A DNA stretch of 40,461 nucleotides from Verrucomicrobiota bacterium (GTDB lineage Bacteria; Verrucomicrobiota; Verrucomicrobiia; Verrucomicrobiales; Verrucomicrobiaceae), in NCBI GenBank assembly GCA_009885695.1, contig VFKE01000013.1, positions 1-40,461 of the forward strand, in the 5' to 3' direction. How positions within the stretch are numbered: position 1 is the first letter of the stretch; each line of letters begins with the position of its first letter. The notes under the pieces were generated by a model, which worked only from the letters and a program-made list of their open reading frames with translations, was not told the DNA's origin and made no database searches. Both the position numbers and the translations under genes were made by a program. Positions 32,449 through 40,461 of this stretch are shown here, in pieces.

Positions 32449-33993
32449 TCACGGCTTGCGCAAATCATAGCAAAGAATCCGCTGCCCGCAGGACTGCCTC
32501 ACCATTTCCCGCTCGTTCTGCGTGACGTAGAGCAGGCCCCGGCTCACCGCAGGCAGGCACCAAGTCTGCGGCGCGTAGAACAACTGGGCGCGGGCTTCGA
32601 TCTTTGCATCCTCCGGCGTGAGGTCGAGCCACAGCAGTGCACCGGTCTCCCCGAGGCACAGAACCTTGCCATCGACCCGAAGCAGACTCGCGCGCATGAT
32701 GCCCATCTTCGCGGATCGACCGCCGTTCTTCTGCGTCATCTCCTCATCTTCCCAGGCAACTTCTTTGCGCCATTTTTCAGTGCCGTTCGCGGCATCGACG
32801 CAAACCAGTTGCGACGACTGCTCCGTCTCGCCGTCTATGCCATAGAGAAAGCCATCTTGCTGCACGGGATTCATCCAGTGCATGGCAAAATCGGGTGCGC
32901 GCCAGACTTCGCTGGTCTTGAAGTTCGCATCGAACTCGATCATCACGCCGCCGAGCGGACGACCCTTGGGATAAGTGGTGCTGATGAACACCCGGTTCTT
33001 TCCCGGGATGACCACCGGCGAGCTGCCGATGGCCTGAATGTATTCAGCCGCCCGCCACGGATGACGCACCAGCACCGTGCCGTCCTTCGGATCAAGCACC
33101 AGCAGCCCACCGGTCGCCGGCTTGCTCTCGCCACCGGCATAGATGGTCACTACATCGCGCCCGTGGATTTGTCCTCGCACCGGCGACGCATAGCTCGCAC
33201 CCCATTCATCTTTCACACCCCAGGCCAGCTTCCCAGTTTTCAAATCGAAGACCCCCACGCAAAGCCCCGGCTTCGCCAGCGCGATCATGCGGTCGCGGGT
33301 GACATCGTCGGGCACGGGCGCCTCCTTGCCACCGACGTTCACGATGACTTTTCCATCGTGGATCAACGGCGTTCCACCGTGCCCGAAAAAATCCTGCGGC
33401 ACATGGAACTCTTTCTGCAAATCTCGCCGCCACGCGACCCGGCCCGTCTTGAGATCGAGACAAGTCATTACACAGGTCACACCCACCGTGACGACGCGGC
33501 CCTCGGCGATCACCGGACTGCCGCGCGGACCGTTGCCGAAGCCATAGCGATCTTTGTATTGAATGGGATAATCGTGAATCCAGAAGCGCCTGCCCGACTC
33601 TGCATCCAGCGCCTCGATGGTTTCCTTGCCGTCGAGATTATGGAAGACGACGGCATATCCTCCGGCAATAGCGGGAGATGTGTAACCGTCGCCCTTCTTC
33701 ACCTCCCATAGCAGAGTCGGCCCGGTCTTTAGAAACTCATGCAGCAGATGCGTCTCCGGTGACGTTGCGTCGTCATCAGGTCCAAGAACGCGGGGCCAGT
33801 CCGACGTGCGCGCTTCATTGCTCAAAGGCTGCGGTTTCGCGTGAAAAGTCAGCCGATCAAAGTCCCGCGACTCCGTCGCGGGCTGTTCCGCGAAAACCTC
33901 GAACTTGGGTGGAGCAGGATCCGCGAACGGTTCCGCAGCGCTGACGCCGGCTGCGACCGTGAGAAATAAAATCCATCTGGACAGCGGCTTCAT
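32449..33993 (-). CDS. Secreted PQQ-type beta-propeller (BamB-like) protein
   Basis: A 514-residue protein with a signal peptide (MKPLSRWILFLTVAAGVSAA). The rest shows repeated propeller blades with alternating GYAVVFH, EALDAESGRRFW, CLDLKTGRVAWRRD, GVFDLKTGKLAWG and LVLDPKDGTVLV segments, the pattern of PQQ-like/BamB repeats. There is no catalytic PQQ dehydrogenase motif, so it is best seen as a binding or structural propeller of the kind abundant in Planctomycetes/Verrucomicrobia. Only 22 bases separate its start codon from the divergent start at 34016. Confidence 0.85.
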   Translation of the reverse strand: MKPLSRWILFLTVAAGVSAAEPFADPAPPKFEVFAEQPATESRDFDRLTFHAKPQPLSNEARTSDWPRVLGPDDDATSPETHLLHEFLKTGPTLLWEVKKGDGYTSPAIAGGYAVVFHNLDGKETIEALDAESGRRFWIHDYPIQYKDRYGFGNGPRGSPVIAEGRVVTVGVTCVMTCLDLKTGRVAWRRDLQKEFHVPQDFFGHGGTPLIHDGKVIVNVGGKEAPVPDDVTRDRMIALAKPGLCVGVFDLKTGKLAWGVKDEWGASYASPVRGQIHGRDVVTIYAGGESKPATGGLLVLDPKDGTVLVRHPWRAAEYIQAIGSSPVVIPGKNRVFISTTYPKGRPLGGVMIEFDANFKTSEVWRAPDFAMHWMNPVQQDGFLYGIDGETEQSSQLVCVDAANGTEKWRKEVAWEDEEMTQKNGGRSAKMGIMRASLLRVDGKVLCLGETGALLWLDLTPEDAKIEARAQLFYAPQTWCLPAVSRGLLYVTQNEREMVRQSCGQRILCYDLRKP

Positions 33994-34015
33994 GTTTCAT
34001 CATGCTAATCGCGCC

Positions 34016-34426
34016 ATGAAGCTTGCCAAACAATTCCTCGCCTCTTCACTCGCCCTCTGCGCCGCTCTCCTCGTGTCTTGCGCACAGGTGGGACTGCAGT
34101 CCGCCGCCCGCCCCGACCATGTCTCGCATGTCGTTCTCGTCTGGCTGAAGAACAAAGGCAGCGCTGCCGACCGCGCCAAAGTGATCGAGACCACGAAGAT
34201 GTTCCGCGATCAGATCCCCGGCATCATCGCCATGAGCGTCGGCGAACCGCTGCCCAGCGCCCGAGCAGTGGTGGACAGCAGCTTCGACGTGGGTCTTGTC
34301 ATGCGCTTTGAAAGCAAGGAAGCCATGGACGCCTACGAAAAACATCCCGTTCACACGAAGGCCGTAAAAGAAATCCTGGCCCCGCTCGCGTCGAAGATCG
34401 TGGTCCACGACTGGACAGTAAAGTAG
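34016..34426 (+). CDS. Dabb-domain lipoprotein
   Basis: A 136-residue protein. The ATG at 34016 begins a lipoprotein signal MKLAKQFLASSLALCAALLV ending in the lipobox LVSC, and residues 40-130 match the stress-responsive Dabb alpha/beta barrel: HVVLVWLKNKG, IPGIIAMSVGEP, DVGLVMRFESKEAMDAYEKH and a final VHDWTVK. Dabb domains are dimeric ferredoxin-like folds with varied roles; no particular substrate is evident. It is expected to be anchored to the membrane. The longer frame from 33905 would cover the start of the divergent gene and was rejected. Confidence 0.85.
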   Translation: MKLAKQFLASSLALCAALLVSCAQVGLQSAARPDHVSHVVLVWLKNKGSAADRAKVIETTKMFRDQIPGIIAMSVGEPLPSARAVVDSSFDVGLVMRFESKEAMDAYEKHPVHTKAVKEILAPLASKIVVHDWTVK

Positions 34427-34493
34427 CCCAAGGATTCCGCCAATAACTGCGGGAGTTTTATAAAATTTCCGGCGAATTGATTGCGATCGGTTT

Positions 34494-34514
34494 CATCCTT
34501 CATCCTTTATCCTT
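34494..34514 (+). repeat. CATCCTT heptamer repeat before the DUF4149 start
   Basis: CATCCTT at 34494-34500 and 34501-34507, then TATCCTT (34508-34514). It lies 9 bases before the ATG at 34524 and is the same unit as in front of mod (17050-17077). Confidence 0.8.
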
Positions 34515-34523
34515 TTCCCCTCG

Positions 34524-34976
34524 ATGCGCCGCCTTTCACTCTACGCTTTCGTCATCACCCTGCTCTGGCTCGGCTTTGTCAGTGCCATCAGTTTTCTGGA
34601 AGCGCCGATCAAATTCAAAGCTGGTGTGGAGCTGAAGGACGCGTTGAGCATCGGGCGACTGGTCTTCGACGCGCTCAACCGAGTCGAGTGGGTCTGCTGC
34701 ATTATTTCGTGGCTCATTGTCCTCCGGCTCAGAATCGTTCGCACGCGCGGCAGCCTCATCCTGCTGGCCTTGATCACAACCATCCTCGCATTCCAGACCT
34801 GGGGGCTGTTGCCGCCACTCGATGCCCGTGCGATTGCCTTTCTCCACGGCCAAGTGCCAGACGCGAGCTGGCATCATCCGGCCTACATCGGCGTCGAAAT
34901 TGTCAAAGCACTGCTCCTCGGCGTTCTGGCTTCCATGCAAATCCAATCCTTCGCGCGCGCGGTGATTTCGGAGTGA
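34524..34976 (+). CDS. DUF4149/TMEM205-like membrane protein
   Basis: A 150-residue protein with four hydrophobic segments: residues 7-27, 60-72, 78-98 and 125-140. The first segment ends with SAISFLEAPIKFK and the second begins DALNRVEWVCCIISWL, features seen in DUF4149 proteins. Function is unknown. The first codon lies 9 bases downstream of a run of CATCCTT heptamers, with no Shine-Dalgarno sequence. Confidence 0.7.
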   Translation: MRRLSLYAFVITLLWLGFVSAISFLEAPIKFKAGVELKDALSIGRLVFDALNRVEWVCCIISWLIVLRLRIVRTRGSLILLALITTILAFQTWGLLPPLDARAIAFLHGQVPDASWHHPAYIGVEIVKALLLGVLASMQIQSFARAVISE

Positions 34977-35039
34977 CGCGGCGATCTCATGTCGTTCCAT
35001 CGGGCTTGCGCTCTCCGTTGTGGCGGGATAGAATGGTGA

Positions 35040-35309
35040 ATGACCGTCACTTTGACCATTACAGACGAAGTTGCTGCCGACCTGACCGCGAAGTTTGGCA
35101 ATCCCGGACTAGCAGCCTTGGATGCGCTGGCGGCTGAAGCGTATGAGCAGGGAACCCTTTCCCTTGCCTAGGTGCGTGCCATGCTTCGTCTTGAATCGCG
35201 CTGGGAGGCGCAGGCGGTTTTATCACGGCATGGCGTATGGCCCGGCACTACTGTGAATGATTTACAATCCGACCTCGACACGCTCGCCAAAATTCCCGCC
35301 GCTTCCTGA
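35040..35309 (+). pseudogene. UPF0175-like antitoxin gene with an in-frame stop
   Basis: From ATG at 35040 the frame encodes MTVTLTITDEVAADLTAKFG and continues to SLA, then TAG at 35169-35171, then VRAMLRLESRWEAQAVLSRH for 45 more codons to TGA at 35307-35309. The two halves together match a UPF0175-type antitoxin, where the interrupted position usually has Gln or Glu; a single CAG-to-TAG change explains it. The TGA overlaps the ATG of the next gene (TGATG). The toxin is also broken, so this is probably a decayed pair. Confidence 0.7.
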
Positions 35310-35801
35310 TGCTGGTCATCAGCGATACCTCCGCGCTTTCCGCGCTGGCTGAGACTTCGATGGTCAATCTCCTGCCATTCATCGCAGGCGATGTGACCAT
35401 CACTGAGACCATACAACATGAGTGCGCGGACTCTGGCGCACCCGCTGAACTGAAAGCATGGATCGTCGCGCCCCCGGCTTGGTTGAGCATTGTGCCCGAT
35501 CCCGCAATTCTTTTGCCGGAAACAATTGTCCTCGATCAAGGCGAGGCCAGTGCGACACACTGGCCTGCAGGAGCGACCGGGGAGTCTTCTGATTCTCGAT
35601 GAAAAACGCGGTCGCTCAGTGGCAGTAGCACTTGGTCTGCTAATGATTGGAGTTCTTGCCATAGTCACCAGCGCCGCCATCCGTGGGTTGGTGGATTTTA
35701 ATTCGGCAATGGCGAAACTCAAGGCGATAGGCTTCCATCTCTCCAACGAATTGATCAAGCAAGCACGACTGAAAGTAACAGCCGACAACTCGGGTGATTG
35801 A
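35309..35801 (+). pseudogene. Frameshifted DUF3368/PIN-like toxin gene
   Basis: The first frame (MLVISDTSALSALAETSMVN, with the early Asp of a PIN-like fold) runs to LDQGEAS and stops at 35602. A second frame carries on the family pattern from about 35555: SLLILDEKRGRSVAVALGLL, then GFHLSNELIKQARL to 35801. Joined, they make a normal DUF3368 protein of about 160 residues. The break lies close to 35550-35560 and needs a one- or two-base change. DUF3368 toxins are the usual partner of UPF0175 antitoxins. Confidence 0.75.
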
Positions 35802-35821
35802 AACCCTTTTTACCACATTCA

Positions 35822-36472
35822 TCAGGGAGTTTGAGCAAATCCGGCAAACTCAAAATCCGCCAGCGATGCATGCCGCCTCCAGGCACCATCGAAATCAAGG
35901 TGCGCCGTCACGGCACAGGGCACGACCACGCAACGCATTTGCGCCGCATGAGCCGCACGAAGTCCGTTGAGAGAGTCTTCTAAAACGACAATTTCACCAC
36001 CCGGCACACCGAGCTTGCCCGCAGCACGCTGAAACAAGCCAGGGTCGGGCTTCGCCCTCCCGGTGTCTTCGAGACAGGTAATGTTTTGAAAAGCCTCCAG
36101 CAGGCCGAGATGCTTCAGCCATTGCTCCACCCACCAGCGCGGTGAACTGCTGGCGACTGCGCAGGGCAGCTTCAACTCATCCGCTTCCCGCAAGCGGTCC
36201 CGCACACCCGGCAGCGCATCGTATGCGGAAAGGATCGCCATGACGCGTTTCCGACGCTCCGCATGTATCGGCTCCCAGTCGAGTTCGCGCCCGGCCAGTT
36301 TCTCCAGCTCGCGCTTTGGGTCGTAAGCGCCGAAGTCGCTACCCACGCACTGCGCCCAGGTTTCGAGCGTGAGCGGCTGGCCGTGTTCCGCGTAAATCTC
36401 CCGCCAGGCCTCAAACGTGGCCGTCTCCGTGTCCATGATGAGTCCATCGAAATCGAAAATGATGGCGCGCAT
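35822..36472 (-). CDS. HAD-superfamily phosphatase (beta-phosphoglucomutase-like)
   Basis: A 216-residue haloacid-dehalogenase-type hydrolase. Motif I is FDFDGLIMDTE (Asp7 nucleophile, Asp9 acid), motif II the ASSSPRWWVEQ region, motif III the Lys in RAKPDPGLF, and motif IV IVVLEDSLNGLRAA. The alpha-helical cap inserted after motif I places it with beta-phosphoglucomutase/phosphatase relatives acting on sugar phosphates; the substrate is unknown. The start at 36472 is supported by GAAGGA eight bases upstream, one of few clear Shine-Dalgarno sites here. It is separated from the DUF255 gene by a palindromic element. Confidence 0.88.
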   Translation of the reverse strand: MRAIIFDFDGLIMDTETATFEAWREIYAEHGQPLTLETWAQCVGSDFGAYDPKRELEKLAGRELDWEPIHAERRKRVMAILSAYDALPGVRDRLREADELKLPCAVASSSPRWWVEQWLKHLGLLEAFQNITCLEDTGRAKPDPGLFQRAAGKLGVPGGEIVVLEDSLNGLRAAHAAQMRCVVVPCAVTAHLDFDGAWRRHASLADFEFAGFAQTP

Positions 36473-36493
36473 TGTTTTCCTTCGCAGGTGTTT

Positions 36494-36557
36494 AAGTAGG
36501 CGATGCCTCCGGCTTCGCATTGCGTCAATGAAATGAAGCGGGACGCTTCACCTACTT
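36494..36557. repeat. REP-like element spanning the DUF255 stop codon
   Basis: Outer arms AAGTAGG (36494-36500) and CCTACTT (36551-36557) enclose a hairpin TGAAGCGGGACGCTTCA (36534-36550). GTAGGCGATGC and GCTTCACCTAC pair with two mismatches. The TAG stop of the minus-strand DUF255 gene (36552-36554) lies in the outer arm. Confidence 0.7.
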
Positions 36558-38705
36558 ATTCTCCAACAATATCCCCAGCGCCTCCGGTGTGGTGACCGGC
36601 GCCTGACAAGTCTGGTTCCGGCAGACATACGCCGCCGCCTTCCCGGCGACGGGGGTCATGCTGGTGATGGTCTCGTTCTTCTCCGCAAGGAACTTCTGCC
36701 CCTCGCCGCCATCCGCATAGAGCACCACCGCCAGCGGCAGAAAATGTCGCCACGTCTCTTTCGTCAGCGCCTGGAATCCGGGATCTGCCTTATCGCCAGC
36801 GAGCACGATCTCCATGTCGCCGTGATGCAGGAAATACAGAGCGGTGGTCATCACCGGCACACCGAAGGGCGAATTCTCCAACGTATGACCAAAAAGCCTC
36901 AGCAGTTGCTCTGCTCGTCCGCGCAGATCTTTCCGCGCGAGCATTGAGGAGAGGCGCAGCAGGTTGAGCGCGGCCACGGAATTTGGCGAAGGCTCGGCGC
37001 TGTCATGATCCTCCTTCACCTGAAGCACGGAATTCGGAATGCTGGCACTGACACTGAAGTAGCCGCCGTGTTCTTTGTCCCAGTATTTCGCGTCGAACTC
37101 CTTTTGCAACTCGACGGCCCACTTCAGCCATTTCACATCGAAGCCGGCCTCATACAAATCGAGCAAACCTTGGATAAGCAGGGCATAGTCCGGCGCAAAC
37201 GCGGGGATGTTCGACACCCCCTCCCGCCAGCTCCGGCGCAAGTCCTTGCCGGGTGTGCCGCAGAGCTTGTCGTGGATGAACTGCGCCGCCTGCTCCGCCA
37301 GCGTCAGATAACTCCGGTCGTCGAGCACGGACGATGCTTTCGCCAGCGCGGAAATCATCAAGCCATTCCAGGCGGTGAGCACCTTGTCATCGAGATGCGG
37401 GCGCGGGCGCTTGGCGCGGGCTTCAAACAAGGTCTTGCGGCCGCGCGTCAGGATATCGGCGACCTTGTCCTCCTCCAGCTTGAAGTATTCTGCGGTCTTC
37501 TTCGGTGAAAACGCACGGAAGAGCGTGTTCAACCCCTTCAGCTCGCCATGCGGATCGCTCTCAGGCCGGGCGTTGCCATCGCGGCGCGCTCCATACGCAT
37601 AGCGGAATATGCCGCCTTCGTTTTTGCCAAGAAGGCTGTCGATCTCGTCTGCCTTCCAGACGTAGAACGCGCCCTCGCTTTTCTTCGTTCGCGTCTCGTC
37701 AGTATAGCTGTCCGCATCCTCAGCGGAGAAGAAGCCGCCCTCCGCATGACGAAGGTCGCGTTTGCAATAAGTGATGATTTCGCGCGCGATCTCGGCAAAG
37801 AACTCGATGCCGGTGTTTTGAAAGCCCTCGATATAAGCCACGGCAAGCTGCGCCTGGTCGTAGAGCATTTTTTCGTAATGCGGCACATGCCAGAAGGCGT
37901 CCACGGAGTAACGATGAAAACCGCCGCCGAGATGATCGCGAATGCCGCCGAACGCCATCTGGGTCAGCGTGGTTTTCACCATGGTCTCGCTCCAGCCGGA
38001 GTCGTGATCCTCGTTCTTCAACTCGAACCACTTCTTCAAACGCCACAACATCAGCAGCACGACCGGGCGCGGGAACTTGGGCGAACCGCTGAAGCCGCCC
38101 TCGTGATAATCGAACTGGCTTGCGGTGTCGTCGTAAGCCTTCTTCAATACCGTCTCCAATGTCGCTTCGTGCTGCTTCTGCTCGTCGCTGATATGCTCTT
38201 GCAACTGAGCCAGTGCTGCGGCGCTTTTCTCGCGGATGCCCCCCGCGTCTTTCTCCCAGACCTTGGTGATCTCGCCGAGCAGTGACTTGAATCCTATCCT
38301 GCCGTATTTGTCTTCCGGTGGAAAATAAGTGCCTCCGAAAAATGGCTTCAACTCCGGCGTCAGAAACACACTCATGGGCCAGCCGCCATGGCCGCTCGAA
38401 GCCTGCACATAAGTCATGTAGGTAAGATCCACATCGGGTCGCTCCTCGCGATCCACCTTCACGCTGATGAAATGTTCGTTGAGCACCTTCGCGGTCGCCT
38501 CGTTTTCGAAAGATTCATGCTCCATCACATGACACCAGTGGCAGGTGGAGTAGCCGACCGAGAGAAAAATGGGCTTGTTCTCGTTGCGGGCCTTTTCAAA
38601 GGCGGCTTCACCCCACGGCATCCAGTTGACCGGGTTGTGCGCGTGCTGGAGAAGATAGGGCGACTTCTCGTGGGCGAGGGCGTTGGTGTGCTTGGGTTCG
38701 GGCAT
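36552..38705 (-). CDS. DUF255 thioredoxin-fold / glycosidase-like protein
   Basis: A 717-residue protein of the YyaL/spermatogenesis-associated protein 20 family. The N-terminal domain (residues 1-165) is thioredoxin-like, with [31 protein letters not shown] (CxxC) and [17 protein letters not shown]. The remainder is an (alpha/alpha)6-barrel with [31 protein letters not shown] and [13 protein letters not shown] motifs, resembling N-acylglucosamine epimerase/cellobiose epimerase folds. It has no signal peptide and the biochemical role is not established. The ATG at 38705 precedes the conserved [14 protein letters not shown]; the longer frame begins at a TTG and was rejected. Divergent from glpK. 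Confidence 0.9.
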   Translation of the reverse strand: MPEPKHTNALAHEKSPYLLQHAHNPVNWMPWGEAAFEKARNENKPIFLSVGYSTCHWCHVMEHESFENEATAKVLNEHFISVKVDREERPDVDLTYMTYVQASSGHGGWPMSVFLTPELKPFFGGTYFPPEDKYGRIGFKSLLGEITKVWEKDAGGIREKSAAALAQLQEHISDEQKQHEATLETVLKKAYDDTASQFDYHEGGFSGSPKFPRPVVLLMLWRLKKWFELKNEDHDSGWSETMVKTTLTQMAFGGIRDHLGGGFHRYSVDAFWHVPHYEKMLYDQAQLAVAYIEGFQNTGIEFFAEIAREIITYCKRDLRHAEGGFFSAEDADSYTDETRTKKSEGAFYVWKADEIDSLLGKNEGGIFRYAYGARRDGNARPESDPHGELKGLNTLFRAFSPKKTAEYFKLEEDKVADILTRGRKTLFEARAKRPRPHLDDKVLTAWNGLMISALAKASSVLDDRSYLTLAEQAAQFIHDKLCGTPGKDLRRSWREGVSNIPAFAPDYALLIQGLLDLYEAGFDVKWLKWAVELQKEFDAKYWDKEHGGYFSVSASIPNSVLQVKEDHDSAEPSPNSVAALNLLRLSSMLARKDLRGRAEQLLRLFGHTLENSPFGVPVMTTALYFLHHGDMEIVLAGDKADPGFQALTKETWRHFLPLAVVLYADGGEGQKFLAEKNETITSMTPVAGKAAAYVCRNQTCQAPVTTPEALGILLENK

Positions 38706-38758
38706 GGCGGGGATGATGTTTAGACTCAAAATCGGGAAGTTCAAAGGCGCAGGCTGTC

Positions 38759-38801
38759 TCTATCAATTTACGATGGACGCCGCACCACCTCCTTTGATAG
38801 A
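38759..38801. promoter_or_regulatory. Inverted repeat in the glpK/DUF255 divergent region
   Basis: TCTATCAA (38759-38766) and TTGATAGA (38794-38801) are perfect 8-bp inverted copies separated by 27 bases, in the 119-bp gap between two divergent genes. It could be a binding site for a regulator of glpK; this is inference from position only. Confidence 0.35.
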
Positions 38802-38824
38802 CTAGATTACGTTCGCCGCGCCAC

Positions 38825-40318
38825 ATGAAATACATTCTGTCTCTCGACCAGGGCACCACCAGCTCGCGTGCCATCGTGTTTGACCACTACGGCTCCATCG
38901 TCTCGGTGGCGCAACAGGAGTTTCAGCAGATCTTCCCCAAACCCGGCTGGGTGGAGCACGACCCGGAGGAAATCTGGCTCACTCAGGCGCGTGTCGCTTC
39001 CGAGGCGCTGGTGAAGGCGCGGCTCATGGCGACGGACATCGCGGCCATCGGTATCACGAACCAGCGCGAAACCACCGTCGTCTGGGATCGCAAGACCGGC
39101 AAAGCCATCTGCAATGCCATCGTCTGGCAGGATCGACGCACCGCCGCTGAATGCGACAAACTCAAAAAACGTGGATTAGAAAAAGTGATCCGCAAAAAAA
39201 CCGGCCTGGTAATCGACGCCTATTTTTCCGCCACCAAGCTCCAATGGATTCTCCACAACGTGCCCGGCGCCATGGCGAAAGCGAAAGCCGGCAAGCTGGC
39301 GTTTGGCACCATCGATTCCTGGCTGGTCTGGAACCTCACCAATGGCAAGAGCCACGTGACCGAGCTTAGCAACGCCTCACGCACCATGCTCTGCAACATC
39401 CACACCGGAGAATGGGACACGGAACTACTCAAGATTTTTGGCGTGCCGCGTTCGATGCTTCCTGAGATCCGCTCCTCCAGTGAGATCTATGGCGAAACAA
39501 AACTTCCCGGCGGAGCCTCCATCCCCATCGCCGGCATCGCAGGCGACCAGCAGGCTGCGCTGTTCGGACAGGCCTGCACGAGTCCCGGCATGGTTAAAAA
39601 CACCTACGGCACCGGCTGTTTTATGCTCATGAACACGGGCACCAAACCTTTCACCTCAAAGAACAAGCTGCTTACGACGGTTGCCTGGCGCATCGGCAAA
39701 CGAATCGAATACGCGCTTGAGGGCAGCATCTTCATCGCCGGTGCTGTGGTGCAGTGGTTGCGCGACGGACTGGGCATCATCCAGTCTTCGCGCGAGGTCG
39801 AGCCGCTTGCCGCGCAGGTGTCCGACACCGGCGGCGTTTATCTCGTTCCTGCTTTCGCCGGACTGGGCGCGCCGCACTGGGATCAGCACGCCCGCGGCAT
39901 CATCACCGGCCTCACCCGCGGCAGCAGTCGCGCACACATCGCGCGTGCGGCGCTGGAGGGGATCGCCTTTCAGGTCGCGGATGTGCTCCACGCGATGGAA
40001 GCCGATTCCATAATCCGCCTGCATGAACTCCGCGTGGACGGCGGCGCGTGCGCCAATAATTTGCTCATGCAATTCCAATCCGACATCCTCGGTTGTCCCG
40101 TGGTGCGGCCGCTCGTCACGGAAACCACCGCGCTGGGTGCCGCGTATCTCGCCGGGCTGGCGGTTGGTTACTGGAAGGATCAAAAAGAAATCGCGCTGCA
40201 ATGGCAGGTGGACCGCATTTTCAAACCAGCGATCAAAGATTCGGTGCGGAAAAATTTGCTCGCGGGTTGGAATTGCGCGCTGGGGCGCGCCAAGATTGAG
40301 GTAGGGACGGCGCATTGA
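38825..40318 (+). CDS. glpK: Glycerol kinase
   Basis: A 497-residue FGGY-family kinase of the normal length. The ATP/phosphate-binding [13 protein letters not shown] is at residues 8-20, [11 protein letters not shown] follows, [13 protein letters not shown] lies near residue 240, [11 protein letters not shown] and [15 protein letters not shown] are family motifs, and [20 protein letters not shown] is the C-terminal FGGY signature. It phosphorylates glycerol to glycerol-3-phosphate. No facilitator or dehydrogenase gene is adjacent. The final codons (VGTAH, TGA) are part of a hairpin formed with the group II intron-like sequence on the other strand. Confidence 0.95.
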   Translation: MKYILSLDQGTTSSRAIVFDHYGSIVSVAQQEFQQIFPKPGWVEHDPEEIWLTQARVASEALVKARLMATDIAAIGITNQRETTVVWDRKTGKAICNAIVWQDRRTAAECDKLKKRGLEKVIRKKTGLVIDAYFSATKLQWILHNVPGAMAKAKAGKLAFGTIDSWLVWNLTNGKSHVTELSNASRTMLCNIHTGEWDTELLKIFGVPRSMLPEIRSSSEIYGETKLPGGASIPIAGIAGDQQAALFGQACTSPGMVKNTYGTGCFMLMNTGTKPFTSKNKLLTTVAWRIGKRIEYALEGSIFIAGAVVQWLRDGLGIIQSSREVEPLAAQVSDTGGVYLVPAFAGLGAPHWDQHARGIITGLTRGSSRAHIARAALEGIAFQVADVLHAMEADSIIRLHELRVDGGACANNLLMQFQSDILGCPVVRPLVTETTALGAAYLAGLAVGYWKDQKEIALQWQVDRIFKPAIKDSVRKNLLAGWNCALGRAKIEVGTAH

Positions 40319-40371
40319 GTTGCGCCGCCCCTCCCACCGAACCGGACGGGCGGGTCTCCCGCATCCGGCTC
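40300..40371 (-). ncRNA. Group II intron domains V-VI (probable)
   Basis: On the minus strand 40371-40339 reads as a 33-nt hairpin starting GAGCCGGATGCGGG and ending CGTCCGGTTC, with the AGC triad near the 5' end and complementary outer arms, the signature of domain V. It is followed by a second hairpin (40331-40304, an 11-bp stem with one mismatch and a loop containing the glpK stop) that would be domain VI. No intron ORF is complete in the window, but a partial CDS ends 5 bases upstream. One base shorter than the usual 34-nt domain V. Confidence 0.6.
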
Positions 40372-40376
40372 TCCAG

Positions 40377-40461
40377 TCAGTAGTTGGCTGCTATACGCAG
40401 TCGGATGATTTCAAACTCGCGGGCGGCTTCCAGGTTGAAGAGCCCGTGTTCGTCAAAGTAG
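40377..40461 (-). CDS. C-terminus of a protein running off the right edge
   Basis: The last 27 codons (starting YFDEHGLFNLEAAREFEIIR and ending AANY) of a minus-strand gene that begins beyond the window, with TGA at 40377-40379. Domain V of a group II intron lies just downstream, where the reverse transcriptase/maturase ORF of such introns usually ends. I cannot identify a maturase domain from so short a piece; it could equally be a neighbouring gene. Confidence 0.5.
   Translation of the reverse strand, partial: YFDEHGLFNLEAAREFEIIRLRIAANY

Noticed and set aside
33905..34015. N-terminal extension of the Dabb lipoprotein
   Set aside because: It would run antisense through the divergent gene's signal peptide; the ATG at 34016 gives an ideal lipoprotein signal.

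Overview
The window looks like chromosome of a Verrucomicrobiota-type bacterium with moderately high GC. This is inferred from the large secreted dehydrogenase/HEAT/cytochrome c protein of the Planctomycetes-Verrucomicrobia-Chlamydiae (PVC) type (4305-7271), weak Shine-Dalgarno use, many secreted TPR and beta-propeller proteins, and abundant small palindromic repeats. No rRNA gene or CRISPR array was seen. No database search was possible, so family calls rest on motifs read in the sequence.

Left flank (1-8019): two repeat elements, a secreted TPR protein, a pentapeptide-repeat protein, an AvtA-like aminotransferase and the PVC-type dehydrogenase/cytochrome. A 925-bp stretch without a clear gene follows. 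It holds palindromes, the remains of a LuxR-type helix-turn-helix gene, a small overlapping reading frame, and a 151-bp MITE-like element that ends 1 bp before a genomic island.

Genomic island (8020-22128): a 14.1-kb integrative element inserted in the 3' half of a tRNA-Leu(UAA) gene. The intact tRNA is at 22074-22159 and an exact 57-bp copy of its 3' part is at 8020-8076. All the confident genes point rightward: tyrosine integrase, a translationally coupled coiled-coil unknown, an excisionase-like HTH protein, a VirE-N/BT4734-like primase-type protein, a type III-like restriction subunit, a DUF3800 protein, a beta-class DNA methyltransferase, a small ribbon-helix-helix protein, and a RelE/HigB-like toxin with an XRE antitoxin. 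The element appears to carry DNA defence plus addiction functions. Copies of GTCCAAG near both ends look like integrase arm sites. A strongly structured 95-bp segment precedes the DUF3800 gene, and heptanucleotide repeats precede the methyltransferase gene.

Right flank (22129-40461): lexA with a palindromic candidate operator, a secreted TPR protein, a bioF-like alpha-oxoamine synthase carrying an in-frame palindromic element, and a surface-polysaccharide-like cluster (two GT4 glycosyltransferases, an SDR epimerase, a glycosyltransferase remnant and a polytopic membrane protein). Then come msrB, a PQQ/BamB-like propeller, a Dabb-domain lipoprotein, a DUF4149-like membrane protein, a decayed UPF0175/DUF3368 toxin-antitoxin pair, a HAD phosphatase, a DUF255 thioredoxin-fold protein and glpK. 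At the right edge the last codons of glpK run into what looks like domains V-VI of a group II intron on the minus strand.

The most interesting points are the fully delimited defence island with its unexplained structured DNA, the palindromic element inside bioF, the same heptamer placed just upstream of two unrelated start codons, and three genes whose stop codons lie inside palindromic or intron-derived elements.
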